A DNA stretch of 25,874 bases from a virus, in the IMG/VR virus record IMGVR_UViG_3300001419_000041, positions 1-25,874 of that record; one strand, 5' to 3'. Shown in pieces: positions 8,741-15,305 of the stretch (positions are counted from its first letter, which is position 1; each line of letters begins with the position of its first letter). The notes under the pieces were generated by a model. That model saw only the letters and a list, made by a program, of their open reading frames with translations. It did no database searches and was not told the origin of the DNA. Made by a program: the position numbers and the translations under genes.

Positions 8741-9070
8741 TTAGTTTCGGTCAAACTCTAAGTACGATAGATAGAAATGTACCGTAGATTGGCTTGATTC
8801 TACAGTGATTTTGTCCCCAGCTTCCAGTACGCATGGTACTCCGTTAAACACGTCAATCGTGCTATTCGAGGATAGCGCGTAATCTTTCAACAAAAATACC
8901 TCGGTCCCCCCGCTGTCATACTGAGAGACTGTGATATTTGAGCTAGACGCGTTTCCGTTGGTCACGCGGAGCGAGCGGAGGATTGAAGTATTGGCGTCTG
9001 GCACCGTATAAAGGTCGGTTTCAGTAGCCGCCGACGGTATCAAATGCTCGCGAAAATACTTATTAGCCAT
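8741..9070 (-). CDS. Small beta-rich virion-associated protein, 109 aa
   Basis: The sequence is short alternating hydrophobic/polar strands (NITVSQYDSGGTEVFLLKDY, KITVESSQSTVHFYLSYLEF) with an Ala/Thr/Ser-rich start, typical of a small beta-sandwich. No signal peptide or membrane segment is visible. It sits just downstream of the nozzle candidate within the structural operon, after AAGGTG at a normal distance from its ATG. A minor structural or decoration role is likely, but the family is not recognised. Confidence 0.75.
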   Translation of the reverse strand: MANKYFREHLIPSAATETDLYTVPDANTSILRSLRVTNGNASSSNITVSQYDSGGTEVFLLKDYALSSNSTIDVFNGVPCVLEAGDKITVESSQSTVHFYLSYLEFDRN

Positions 9071-9081
9071 GTCTACACCTT

Positions 9082-9261
9082 TTAGGAGCCACTAAACCAA
9101 TCCAACCGCGACTGGCTATCCTCAGTCGCTTGCGGGGTATACGTGGTGTTCAGCTGACGAACAATCTGCTGCAACGCCTCAAGCGCTTGGTTAAACGCAA
9201 CAGGATTGTAGTTCGGGTTAGTTCCCGAGCTAGGTAGGCGGATGTTGGTGATTTTGCTCAT
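9082..9261 (-). CDS. Small conserved-type protein, 59 aa
   Basis: This short frame was read directly from the minus strand. It begins MSKITNIRLPSSGTNPNYNP, continues with a helix (AFNQALEALQQIVRQLN) and ends SRLDWFSGS. Its ATG overlaps the stop of the 677-residue gene in an ATGA junction and its TAA lies eleven bases before the next gene, so it fills the gap exactly. Such a layout, together with a well-formed amphipathic helix, supports a real gene. It could be a small tail or assembly factor; the function is unknown. Confidence 0.75.
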   Translation of the reverse strand: MSKITNIRLPSSGTNPNYNPVAFNQALEALQQIVRQLNTTYTPQATEDSQSRLDWFSGS

Positions 9262-11291
9262 CGACGCCCGTCCGTACGCTGGTCAATTCGCGTAGAGCCG
9301 TATTTCCACCAGTCACCAAGGTTTTTGCTCGTAATAGACAGCGCAAGCTGACGGCCACGAATACGGGTGTCAATCTTGGTTGTGCTAGAAGTTACCGTGC
9401 CGATGGTCTCTCGCACCTGATCGCTCAACGGGTAATACCGAGACTGGAATTTAAGGTCCACGCTGCCACCGTCAATAGTAAAGTCGGGAATAACACGGTT
9501 AATAAACATTAAGCTATCGCCTTCACCGATGTCGAAATCACCGGAAACGATCTGCGCGAACATCGGCTCACCGTCCGCATCGTAGCCCTTCTCGTGCTCA
9601 AACAAGTAACCGTTCGGACCCGTTGCGATCGGATATGTAAATGCCCCACGATCAACCCACGACGTGCGTTCTAACTTACCAAGCCACCACAGCTGGTCAA
9701 TTAAACCAAAGCTGACGTAGTGGTACGGCTCGTACGACCAGTTATTAGTGTCGGGATTAGATACCGTCGATTCGTCGTCATGCGCAGCGGCCACCGTGCC
9801 ACGAACGCCTCGCGTGCAGCCTGTGAAACTGGAGTCTGTCTTGCCGGTGTAGTCGATGGTTTCGTTGTCGATTTGAATAGAGCCAGTCAGCGCATACCCA
9901 GCGGTTGAGCTAACGGTAATTGTCGTGTCTGACGCGGAGATCGCACCGTTTAGGGTACGAGTACCAACAGAAGTAGCAGGGTAGAACCACGTGATTTCGT
10001 GATTTTCACGGTCGAGGGAGGCGTGAACCTTAGCTTTCTGCTGGTCATCCAGCCCGTTAAATACGTAACGCTGAACAGTACACGGGTGAACCGCAGTACC
10101 ACCTTGGTAGACGTAGAACGCGTTATCGCCCATCCAATACACGACGTTGTTGTACGCCGCCCACGCATTTGAGCTTACGATGCCGGAGGATGTACCCGCC
10201 TGACTGAACCCAAAAGTGTAGGGAGGGCCGATGTACTGCATAGCGTGAACGGTGTCGTCCGTCCAGATCAGAACCTGAGATTCAGTATTCGCAGCGGCCA
10301 TAATCTCTGTGCCACCGGTCAAAAGCTGATCACCTGCGGTATTAACTGAAGTCACCGTCCAGTCGGTGTAATCCTCTTGCTGGCACCAGCGAATCTGCAT
10401 GGAATCAAGGTCGGTAGCAGCACTCGCCGTTCCCGGCACGTTACAGCCAAAACACACCAGATGGCGGTCGCTCGTGACTACAAAATGGTTCACCTTATGC
10501 GGCGCCTGCGTGATCTGCGTGGCTCGGACTAGCGGGTTTGTAGCGTCCCACAGATACAGCGAGCCACCGATGTACCCCATAATCATGTCCTCGCCCCAGC
10601 TTTCAAAGTGCCAGACACGAGGGTCGAGGGACACACCCGCCGCTACCGCAGGGCGGTTCCAGCCAGCGCCTGAAGCACGAGCACGATTCCACTGTCCTGC
10701 ACCCCAGCCGTACTGGTAAATGCCGTTAACCTCACCCGGATTGATCTGGTATGCGGCTGATACGGACGCCCCGCCACCGCCGGAGCCACCGGCTGACGCC
10801 GTAGTGGTTACAGTAATTGTGTAGCTGTCTGCGTCGACATAAGTGATCTTGTGCTCGGTGTTGATCTCCGCAGCGGGGATACCGTCCACGTCAGTGGAGC
10901 CAGAAATAGTTACCCACGCACCGTCGTCAGCGCCGTGAGCGGTGTCGTTTACCGTAATAACCGCAGAACCTGCGGTAGTATCGAAGGGGCCAGATAACGC
11001 CTGCGTTTCACGAATCGGGGTGATGTCTGTCAGGGTGCCACCACCCTCGATATAAACCTTCTCGTTCGTGCCAATGGCGAGGTAAATCGTACCGTCCAGC
11101 GTACGCTGGATATGCAGGGCGCGGGCAATACCGATAAGTTGGTCTGGGATGTACTTGTCCCAGCCGCCGATTTTCTCAGGCTTGCCGGAGCGGAAGCGAA
11201 TCTTGTCAGACTGAATCCACCCACCCTCGTTGGTGTACGGGGTATTCTCTTTGTTAACCCCCGGCAGGAAGTCGAGTTTCATCAGCGCCAT
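9258..11291 (-). CDS. Tail nozzle / tail tubular B-like protein, 677 aa
   Basis: The start is ATG at 11291 with GGAGG six bases upstream. The N-terminus contains KLDFLPGVNKENTPYTNEGG and DKIRFRSGKPEKIGGWDKY, a beta-propeller-like opening I associate with the large nozzle proteins of short-tailed phages (the role of T7 gp12 or the phiSU10 nozzle). Later propeller-like strands include NNVVYWMGDNAFYVYQGG (about 380) and HASLDRENHEITWFYP. Two beta insertions are visible: residues ~100-180 (Ig-like, with a Gly-rich linker) and ~448-518 (TTITVSSTAGYALTGSIQID with GCTRGVRGT), a module I recall in many phage proteins. The product is expected at the tail tip below the adaptor ring. Family assignment is by motif memory, not search. 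Confidence 0.75.
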   Translation of the reverse strand: MALMKLDFLPGVNKENTPYTNEGGWIQSDKIRFRSGKPEKIGGWDKYIPDQLIGIARALHIQRTLDGTIYLAIGTNEKVYIEGGGTLTDITPIRETQALSGPFDTTAGSAVITVNDTAHGADDGAWVTISGSTDVDGIPAAEINTEHKITYVDADSYTITVTTTASAGGSGGGGASVSAAYQINPGEVNGIYQYGWGAGQWNRARASGAGWNRPAVAAGVSLDPRVWHFESWGEDMIMGYIGGSLYLWDATNPLVRATQITQAPHKVNHFVVTSDRHLVCFGCNVPGTASAATDLDSMQIRWCQQEDYTDWTVTSVNTAGDQLLTGGTEIMAAANTESQVLIWTDDTVHAMQYIGPPYTFGFSQAGTSSGIVSSNAWAAYNNVVYWMGDNAFYVYQGGTAVHPCTVQRYVFNGLDDQQKAKVHASLDRENHEITWFYPATSVGTRTLNGAISASDTTITVSSTAGYALTGSIQIDNETIDYTGKTDSSFTGCTRGVRGTVAAAHDDESTVSNPDTNNWSYEPYHYVSFGLIDQLWWLGKLERTSWVDRGAFTYPIATGPNGYLFEHEKGYDADGEPMFAQIVSGDFDIGEGDSLMFINRVIPDFTIDGGSVDLKFQSRYYPLSDQVRETIGTVTSSTTKIDTRIRGRQLALSITSKNLGDWWKYGSTRIDQRTDGRR

Positions 11292-11318
11292 GAGCAGCCT
11301 CCATCGTATGCCGAAATT

Positions 11319-11501
11319 TTAGTCAGCATCGCGCTCTACCTCAACTTCTTCTTGCTGGTCAAGGTGAAGATTCGCGTTAATTTGCAAACTGACAGCTACA
11401 ACATACCGAGAGCCGTTGTTTTGCACCACTTCAAATTGGGCGTTTCGGAACCAGAAACGGTCTCCCGGATTCAAGCTGCCGACTTCTACCCTGATTTTCA
11501 T
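11319..11501 (-). CDS. Small beta-barrel-like protein, 60 aa
   Basis: The ATG overlaps the stop of the preceding gene (ATGA, 11498-11501). The sequence MKIRVEVGSLNPGDRFWFRN, then AQFEVVQNNGSRYVVAVSLQ, looks like a compact five-stranded SH3- or intein-like barrel with a 'PGD.F' turn, followed by an acidic tail (DQQEEVEVERDAD). No transmembrane segment. Function unknown; it lies just before the nozzle gene and may be an assembly factor. Confidence 0.7.
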   Translation of the reverse strand: MKIRVEVGSLNPGDRFWFRNAQFEVVQNNGSRYVVAVSLQINANLHLDQQEEVEVERDAD

Positions 11502-11776
11502 TTTTTCTTGCGCTTTAAGGGGGCTACCCGCTTAGGCTTGCCCGCTGGCTGCCCAAGTCTTTTCTTCTGAGCTATGCGGCTTTTCTTTTCCGCAGAGGTC
11601 ATCTCTCCAGCAGTTTTAGGAGTCTTCGCAGAAATCCGCTTAGTTGGACGGCAATACGGAGTGCCACGTTTTTCGCCGTCTTGGCGACCGCATTCTTTAC
11701 CTGTGCGAACATCTTTCCAGTCCTCCTTAAACCAGCGCTTCAGCGCCGCGCCCTTTTTAGTCTTTCTTACCGCCAC
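11498..11776 (-). CDS. Lysine-rich small protein (DUF5872-like), 92 aa
   Basis: The frame starts at GTG (11776), preceded by AGGA at a good distance; there is no better ATG. The product is strongly basic throughout. It contains KRWFKEDWKDVRTGKECGRQ and TPYCRPTKRISAKTPKTAGE, with two Cys, a pattern I recall from short DUF5872-type proteins of marine phages and algal viruses. It overlaps the preceding 47-residue gene by 20 bases and the next gene by four. The charge suggests nucleic-acid or capsid-interior binding, which is inference. Confidence 0.75.
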   Translation of the reverse strand: MAVRKTKKGAALKRWFKEDWKDVRTGKECGRQDGEKRGTPYCRPTKRISAKTPKTAGEMTSAEKKSRIAQKKRLGQPAGKPKRVAPLKRKKK

Positions 11777-11900
11777 GGGCTTTCCTGCATTTAGCTATGG
11801 CACCCGACGCATAAGCGGACGGGAACACCTTGTATTGGGATTTGACCTTGCGGTAGCAGGCGTCCTTTACGGTACCGCCTTTCTTGTAGTAACACCTCAC
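11757..11900 (-). CDS. Basic cysteine-containing miniprotein, 47 aa
   Basis: Read directly from the minus strand: GTG at 11900 overlaps the TGA of the coiled-coil gene (GTGA), and the frame ends at TAA 11757-11759. The sequence starts MRCYYKKGGTVKDACYRKVK and continues SQYKVFPSAYASGAIAKCRK; three Cys and about a quarter Lys/Arg. The 'VKS.YKV.PSAYASGA..KCRK' pattern recalls short proteins of marine phages and giant algal viruses. It forms one set with the adjacent basic proteins. Function unknown. Confidence 0.75.
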   Translation of the reverse strand: MRCYYKKGGTVKDACYRKVKSQYKVFPSAYASGAIAKCRKARGGKKD

Positions 11901-12133
11901 GAGTGGCGCTCCATCAGTCGGTCGAGTTTGGCATCCAGTACTTCCAGCCGGTTCATAATCCGGTTGATGTCGGCGTGAACTTCAGCTTTCGTCACGTACT
12001 CTTTCGCCATTTCCTCGCGGGTACGATTCAACAAAATCTGCAAACGATCTACTTCTTCCGCTTGGCGTTTAATCAAAAAGCCAGCCGTCGCAAACGCAAA
12101 AGTCAGCACACCGTTCCAAAAAATCATTTCCAT
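11897..12133 (-). CDS. Single-pass membrane protein with coiled coil, 78 aa
   Basis: An N-terminal hydrophobic segment (residues 4-22, FWNGVLTFAFATAGFLIK) is followed by a charged heptad-like helix to the end (EEVDRLQILLNRTREEMAKE ... LEVLDAKLDRLMERH). This layout is typical of inner-membrane spanin subunits and of haemolysin-XhlA-like phage proteins. It sits next to other membrane proteins and would be a candidate lysis accessory, but no overlapping lipoprotein (Rz1-like) frame with a lipobox was found, so the lysis role is only a possibility. Confidence 0.75.
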   Translation of the reverse strand: MEMIFWNGVLTFAFATAGFLIKRQAEEVDRLQILLNRTREEMAKEYVTKAEVHADINRIMNRLEVLDAKLDRLMERHS

Positions 12134-12136
12134 GGG

Positions 12137-12430
12137 TCACCACTTCACTTTGTCCGCCCAGTAGGCTGCGGACATTTTACCCTTGGCGATATTCTTGCCG
12201 TGGCGGGCTTTGAACGATTTACGCTTAGCTTTCATGCGAGCTGACTCGCCCGCTTTGGGCTTACCAGCAGTGCTGGCACCTTGCTCACCGAATCGAATGA
12301 CCTTCTCCTTGCCGCCCTCGCACGCCTTGACGACGTGACTCTTCTTCGGGTGGCTTGGAGTGCGGCGCGGCTTGTTGCAAGCCATTGCGCCTTTATCAAC
12401 CCGACCACCTTTAGCGTAATACCGTCTCAT
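12137..12430 (-). CDS. Very basic small protein, 97 aa
   Basis: The start ATG overlaps the upstream TGA (TGATG). The protein is Lys/Arg/Gly-rich with no acidic clusters: MRRYYAKGGRVDKGAMACNK, PSHPKKSHVVKACEGGKEKV, and KRKSFKARHGKNIAKGKMSA, ending AAYWADKVKW. I recall the same sequence style in many uncultivated marine phage structural operons. There is no known domain that I can assign; a nucleic-acid-binding or capsid-interior role would fit the charge. Confidence in the gene is high, in the function low. Confidence 0.8.
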   Translation of the reverse strand: MRRYYAKGGRVDKGAMACNKPRRTPSHPKKSHVVKACEGGKEKVIRFGEQGASTAGKPKAGESARMKAKRKSFKARHGKNIAKGKMSAAYWADKVKW

Positions 12431-12888
12431 CAGCTTTTCCCAAGATAGAACGAACCGGCAGCCAAAATACTAATCTTCAGCCACTCAAAGGCAACAATAG
12501 CATTTTCTAGGCGAACAAACTCGGTCTGCGTCTTGGTAGTGTCGATCAAACCAAGCAAGTTGAAACCTGTGGTGCGCTCTACCGGAACCAGAATATCCAG
12601 ACCAGTCAGGCCGCCCATCATCGCCCAAGCTCCCAGACCGATCATCGACAGCACGAAAATGCGGCGGGTCATCTTGGCGAACGGGTCGTTACCCACTCGT
12701 GCGGCGGCAGCATCAGCGGCGGCAGTGGCTCTCGCAGACGCGGCATCGGCCTCTTCGGTCTTCGCCTTCATCATCTGCATCATCATCTCATTCTGCGCTT
12801 TCTTCGCTTCCTGAGCTTTGTCAATCATCTTAAAGACGCCGCCGAGAGTCGCACCCCCAGCCATTGTCAGCAGTTCAACTGGGATCAT
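12430..12888 (-). CDS. Membrane protein, holin candidate, 152 aa
   Basis: A short hydrophobic N-terminus (residues 5-20) leads into a Met/Gln/Lys/Ala-rich helix (25-65, KAQNEMMMQMMKAKTEEADA). Two transmembrane candidates follow: residues 75-97 (RIFVLSMIGLGAWAMMGGLT) and the C-terminal WLKISILAAGSFYLGKS. Size, two or three membrane segments and charged ends are compatible with a phage holin, but no holin family is identified. It lies in a run of small membrane proteins. A structural membrane-associated role is an alternative. Confidence 0.75.
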   Translation of the reverse strand: MIPVELLTMAGGATLGGVFKMIDKAQEAKKAQNEMMMQMMKAKTEEADAASARATAAADAAAARVGNDPFAKMTRRIFVLSMIGLGAWAMMGGLTGLDILVPVERTTGFNLLGLIDTTKTQTEFVRLENAIVAFEWLKISILAAGSFYLGKS

Positions 12889-12889
12889 G

Positions 12890-12976
12890 TCATTTACCTC
12901 CGAGGTAGACGTAGGTGGCAGTAGCGAAAAGAGCGCCGAGGGAAACTGAGATAAGAAAGTTTATGACCTCATTCAT
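12890..12976 (-). CDS. 28-aa single-pass membrane microprotein
   Basis: Too short for routine gene calling, but the frame fills the space between two genes exactly. It starts at ATG 12976, inside the end of the EF-hand gene, and its TGA is one base before the next ATG. The product, MNEVINFLISVSLGALFATA followed by TYVYLGGK, is almost entirely one hydrophobic helix. GGAGGT lies just before its stop and serves as the ribosome site of the next gene. It could be a holin partner or translational coupler. Confidence 0.6.
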   Translation of the reverse strand: MNEVINFLISVSLGALFATATYVYLGGK

Positions 12977-13304
12977 CCCCCTTCTCCTTTTTCTTTTCTT
13001 TGCCTTTTACATACGCATCAGCACCGAAGAAGGCACTGACTACTAATCCAACGGACATGAAGTACACGCCAGACATGTCCCCGATAATCTTGGACTCGTT
13101 GTCAAAACCGAGCGCGCCGCTGGCGAACACGAACAGCGGGTATCCAAGCATGCCGAACAGCGCAAACCAGACCATCTTACGTTGCTGATCTCGCTTGGCA
13201 TCTTCGTCTTCCATCTCTCTGCGCATGCGCTCGATATGGATTTTGTATTCCGCTTCATCAATTTTTCCGTCGCCGTTGATGTCGGCTGCTTGAAAGTCAG
13301 TCAT
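12969..13304 (-). CDS. EF-hand membrane protein, 111 aa (holin candidate)
   Basis: Start chosen at ATG 13304, with GGAG five bases upstream; an earlier in-frame ATG at 13325 lies inside the preceding gene and would add seven unlikely residues. Residues 8-19 (DINGDGKIDEAE) are a textbook EF-hand loop: D8, N10, D12, K14, then E19. A charged helix (20-43) leads to two membrane segments (about 44-65 and 78-99) and a Lys-rich tail. Two membrane helices with a charged end fit a holin; the EF-hand suggests calcium sensing or binding on one side of the membrane. A single EF-hand usually needs a partner, so dimerisation is plausible. The gene begins one base after the oxygenase stop. Confidence 0.8.
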   Translation of the reverse strand: MTDFQAADINGDGKIDEAEYKIHIERMRREMEDEDAKRDQQRKMVWFALFGMLGYPLFVFASGALGFDNESKIIGDMSGVYFMSVGLVVSAFFGADAYVKGKEKKKEKGDE

Positions 13305-13305
13305 A

Positions 13306-13854
13306 TTATCTCCAGTGCGGGCCATACGCCCAAGAAACCATACTCCGCCTGATCCCGGAAGTTACGGGCGCAACCCTATGCTGTAAGAAACTCGGGAACA
13401 CTATAACTGACCCTTGTTCTAGTGTAATTTTTTCTATATCGGTGCCGTTTCCTATGTAAAGCTCGCCGCCTTCAAACTCAGACGTATCAGTTAGTAAAAT
13501 AATACAGGACAACTTTCTGTCATACGCCTGCGGCGTCGCGTGCAAAAAAGAGTCAATGTGAAAATCGTAAAATGCGTTATTTTCCCCGTTGTACTTAGTG
13601 TACTGGCACTCTATTGAGTCTGTTACATCAATACCAAAAGCCTCTCGGTTCGCGTGCCACGTGTACATACGGACCATAGACACTAAATCTTGATCAGACG
13701 CAAAAAAAGTTTCGCTTATGCGCTGTTCAGGATCATTTCGACCTTCAGCATCAACGGTGGCGGAAGTCACCTTAGAGTCATACCGCTGTACCCATTGATC
13801 GCAGACTTCTGCTGCTACCGTTCCTTTAGGCCAAACCCAGTACTTATATCTCAT
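13306..13854 (-). CDS. 2OG-Fe(II) oxygenase, PKHD-type prolyl-hydroxylase-like, 182 aa
   Basis: The double-stranded beta-helix signature is complete: H99-I-D101 in FYDFHIDSF, a GGEL turn at 129-132, distal H159 in FPSFLQHRVAP and Arg169/170 in SGIRRSMVSW for 2-oxoglutarate. This is the pattern of P4H/PKHD-type Fe(II) dioxygenases (YbiX/PiuC-like). The enzyme would hydroxylate a protein or small-molecule substrate using oxygen and 2-oxoglutarate. The gene overlaps the preceding oxygenase by 11 bases, so the two are co-translated and may act together. AGGA lies ahead of ATG 13854. The substrate is unknown; nearby secreted or structural proteins are possible targets. Confidence 0.88.
   Translation of the reverse strand: MRYKYWVWPKGTVAAEVCDQWVQRYDSKVTSATVDAEGRNDPEQRISETFFASDQDLVSMVRMYTWHANREAFGIDVTDSIECQYTKYNGENNAFYDFHIDSFLHATPQAYDRKLSCIILLTDTSEFEGGELYIGNGTDIEKITLEQGSVIVFPSFLQHRVAPVTSGIRRSMVSWAYGPHWR
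13310..13313 (-). promoter_or_regulatory. GGAG ribosome binding site that fixes the EF-hand gene start
   Basis: On the minus strand GGAG is followed by ATAAT and then the ATG at 13304, an ideal spacing. This favours the shorter EF-hand protein over the upstream in-frame ATG at 13325. Confidence 0.6.
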
Positions 13855-14419
13855 TTTTTCCTACTATAAAGTTAAACGCTGCGGAAACACGCAGTTCATC
13901 GCTTTCGTTTCGATCCACAAAATGATTCATGGTGGCTGGAAAAACGACTAGCCTACCTTCCGTCGGTGTTATTGAGTAGTTACTCCAGTTCAGAGCGTTC
14001 AATCTATCAAAGCCGGGGACTATTGGCGTTATGCCGGGCCGCTCAAAAAACAGATCACCGCAATTTTCTGGGGCCTTCAAAAACAAAACTGCTGATAGGC
14101 AAACACCCAAATGATTGTGCAGCCGGTTGTAGTCGTGCTTACCATTTATGTTCAGCCAATAGCTTTCCAGCTTTAAGGCAGAGTCGAAGCCATAAGCGTA
14201 CGCGGCTTGATTTGCGTGTTCTAGCACCAAATCAACTACGCCATCAAAAAAGGGATTATCTTTGTACTTGTAAGGGCAAGACTGCCAACCACCAGCGTTA
14301 CTTATTTTGCTGCCTTCAGATTCATGCTGTAATTTGAAAATTTCAGATAAGCATACGTCAGCTACTGGCAAACCTTCGCTTATAAAAATAGAAGTGGTAA
14401 AAGGCTGAAATTCGATCAT
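13844..14419 (-). CDS. 2OG-Fe(II) oxygenase, TIGR02466-like, 191 aa
   Basis: The fold signature includes SYWLNINGKHDYNRLHNHLG, where H101-N-H103 occupies the position of the first metal ligands. LVVFPATMNHFVD gives the distal His (H166), and ELRVSAAFNF gives R177 for 2-oxoglutarate. The 'H-x-H ... FP...H.V......R.S..FN' layout matches the putative 2OG-Fe(II) family called TIGR02466 / 2OG-FeII_Oxy_5. The usual Asp/Glu of HxD is not obvious, so the metal set may be atypical. Its ATG overlaps the stop of the coiled-coil membrane gene (TAATG), and its 3' end overlaps the second oxygenase. Substrate unknown. Confidence 0.82.
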   Translation of the reverse strand: MIEFQPFTTSIFISEGLPVADVCLSEIFKLQHESEGSKISNAGGWQSCPYKYKDNPFFDGVVDLVLEHANQAAYAYGFDSALKLESYWLNINGKHDYNRLHNHLGVCLSAVLFLKAPENCGDLFFERPGITPIVPGFDRLNALNWSNYSITPTEGRLVVFPATMNHFVDRNESDELRVSAAFNFIVGKNEI

Positions 14420-14865
14420 TAGTTCGCCAAAGGGTTGTCCAGAGCCTTCTGGAGTTTGTCCTCTAACTCGGCTTTGGTCTCCTCGACCTTAGCCTCGAAC
14501 TTGTCCATTTTATCCTCGAACCGCACGATCTTGTCGTTGACCCGCTTCTCGATGTCGTAAGTCAGCTGCTTTGCATCGCGTAAATTCTGCTCGATGGATT
14601 CCAGCAAGCGTTCCTGAGTTTCGATCTTGTTGCTAGTCTGCTCCATCTGGGCAGCGTAGGCTCCGAGGTCGAGACTAGCAATTTCCTCTACCTTTTGGTA
14701 CATCAGAAACCCTGCATATAAAGCACCAAGTGCGCTACTGCCCACACCGCCAGCAACCACCAGCCCAGTCCAATTAAAACTAAACCCCAAGACGGTGAAT
14801 TTCTTTTGCGCCAGTGCATCCTTCGCCTCCTCGAATTTGTCCAGTTTGTCGTCTAAATCCGCCAT
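14419..14865 (-). CDS. Membrane-anchored coiled-coil protein, 148 aa
   Basis: A charged start (MADLDDKLDKFEEAKDALAQ) precedes one or two hydrophobic stretches at residues 27-57 (FSFNWTGLVVAGGVGSSALG, then ALYAGFLMYQ). The rest is a long heptad-rich helix (75-145) with KVEETKAELEDKLQKALD near the end. The layout suggests a single-pass inner-membrane protein with a periplasmic or cytoplasmic coiled coil, compatible with a spanin or a membrane scaffold. The ATG at 14865 follows CGAGG and the AT-rich gap described separately. No enzyme motif. Confidence 0.8.
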   Translation of the reverse strand: MADLDDKLDKFEEAKDALAQKKFTVLGFSFNWTGLVVAGGVGSSALGALYAGFLMYQKVEEIASLDLGAYAAQMEQTSNKIETQERLLESIEQNLRDAKQLTYDIEKRVNDKIVRFEDKMDKFEAKVEETKAELEDKLQKALDNPLAN

Positions 14866-14876
14866 TTATACCTCGG

Positions 14877-14905
14877 CATATAATCGACTATAATTCAATT
14901 ATCAA
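14877..14905 (-). promoter_or_regulatory. Weak sigma70-like promoter candidate
   Basis: On the minus strand TTGATA (14900-14905) and TATATG (14877-14882) are separated by 17 bases in one of the largest and most AT-rich gaps of the window. The -10 box matches only four of six consensus bases, and the start of transcription would fall close to the ribosome site of the 148-residue gene. It could equally be chance in AT-rich spacer. Confidence 0.22.
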
Positions 14906-15305
14906 ACCCGCCTTGCAGCTTCTTCAGGTTCTCAAGTTCCTGTTGGAGTTTTTGCACCTCTAGCCGTCTAGCCTGAAGTTCCAGTTGATACAGCGTATTG
15001 CAGTTCACCCGCTCTCTAGGGGCATCTAGCGGGATCACGATGCGGGCATACAGGCCAATGTCTTTTGTGGTGGGATTGGCCGGGTCTTGACTGCTGAATG
15101 GGCTAGTCGCATTGTTCACGATGCCAGTCGCACCAATCTCAAAGTTGGTTGCCCCCCCGATACTGGCCGAGCATTCCATGTCACCCGCACGAATCTTGTC
15201 TGTGCCGTAGCTGCTGCCAGCGTTCGGCAGTTGCAGGTTGAGCGAGGAGTTATCAGCCATCGCTACACCGCAAAACATCAGTGCTATTGCTGGAATTTTG
15301 AGCAT
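14895..15305 (-). CDS. Secreted protein with C-terminal coiled coil, 136 aa
   Basis: Residues 1-17 form a Sec signal peptide ending AMA before DNSS. The mature part contains NLQLPNAGSSYGTDKIRAGD and MECSASIGGATNFEIGATGI, apparently beta-rich, with two Cys (44 and about 101) able to form a disulfide. DIGLYARIVIPLD follows, and the end is a heptad helix (LEVQKLQQELENLKKLQGG). It overlaps the preceding gene by 22 bases and closes the secreted-protein cluster. A trimeric or membrane-associated surface protein is plausible. The family is not named in my memory beyond similar marine phage proteins. Confidence 0.8.
   Translation of the reverse strand: MLKIPAIALMFCGVAMADNSSLNLQLPNAGSSYGTDKIRAGDMECSASIGGATNFEIGATGIVNNATSPFSSQDPANPTTKDIGLYARIVIPLDAPRERVNCNTLYQLELQARRLEVQKLQQELENLKKLQGGFDN

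Noticed and set aside
11112-11570. Plus-strand frame of 152 codons across the junction before the nozzle gene
   Set aside because: It crosses three minus-strand genes with good start sites and overlaps; no domain or ribosome site supports it.
13305-13325. Longer start for the EF-hand gene (ATG at 13325)
   Set aside because: It lies inside the upstream oxygenase, lacks a ribosome site and adds residues not typical of the family; the ATG at 13304 has GGAG at ideal distance.
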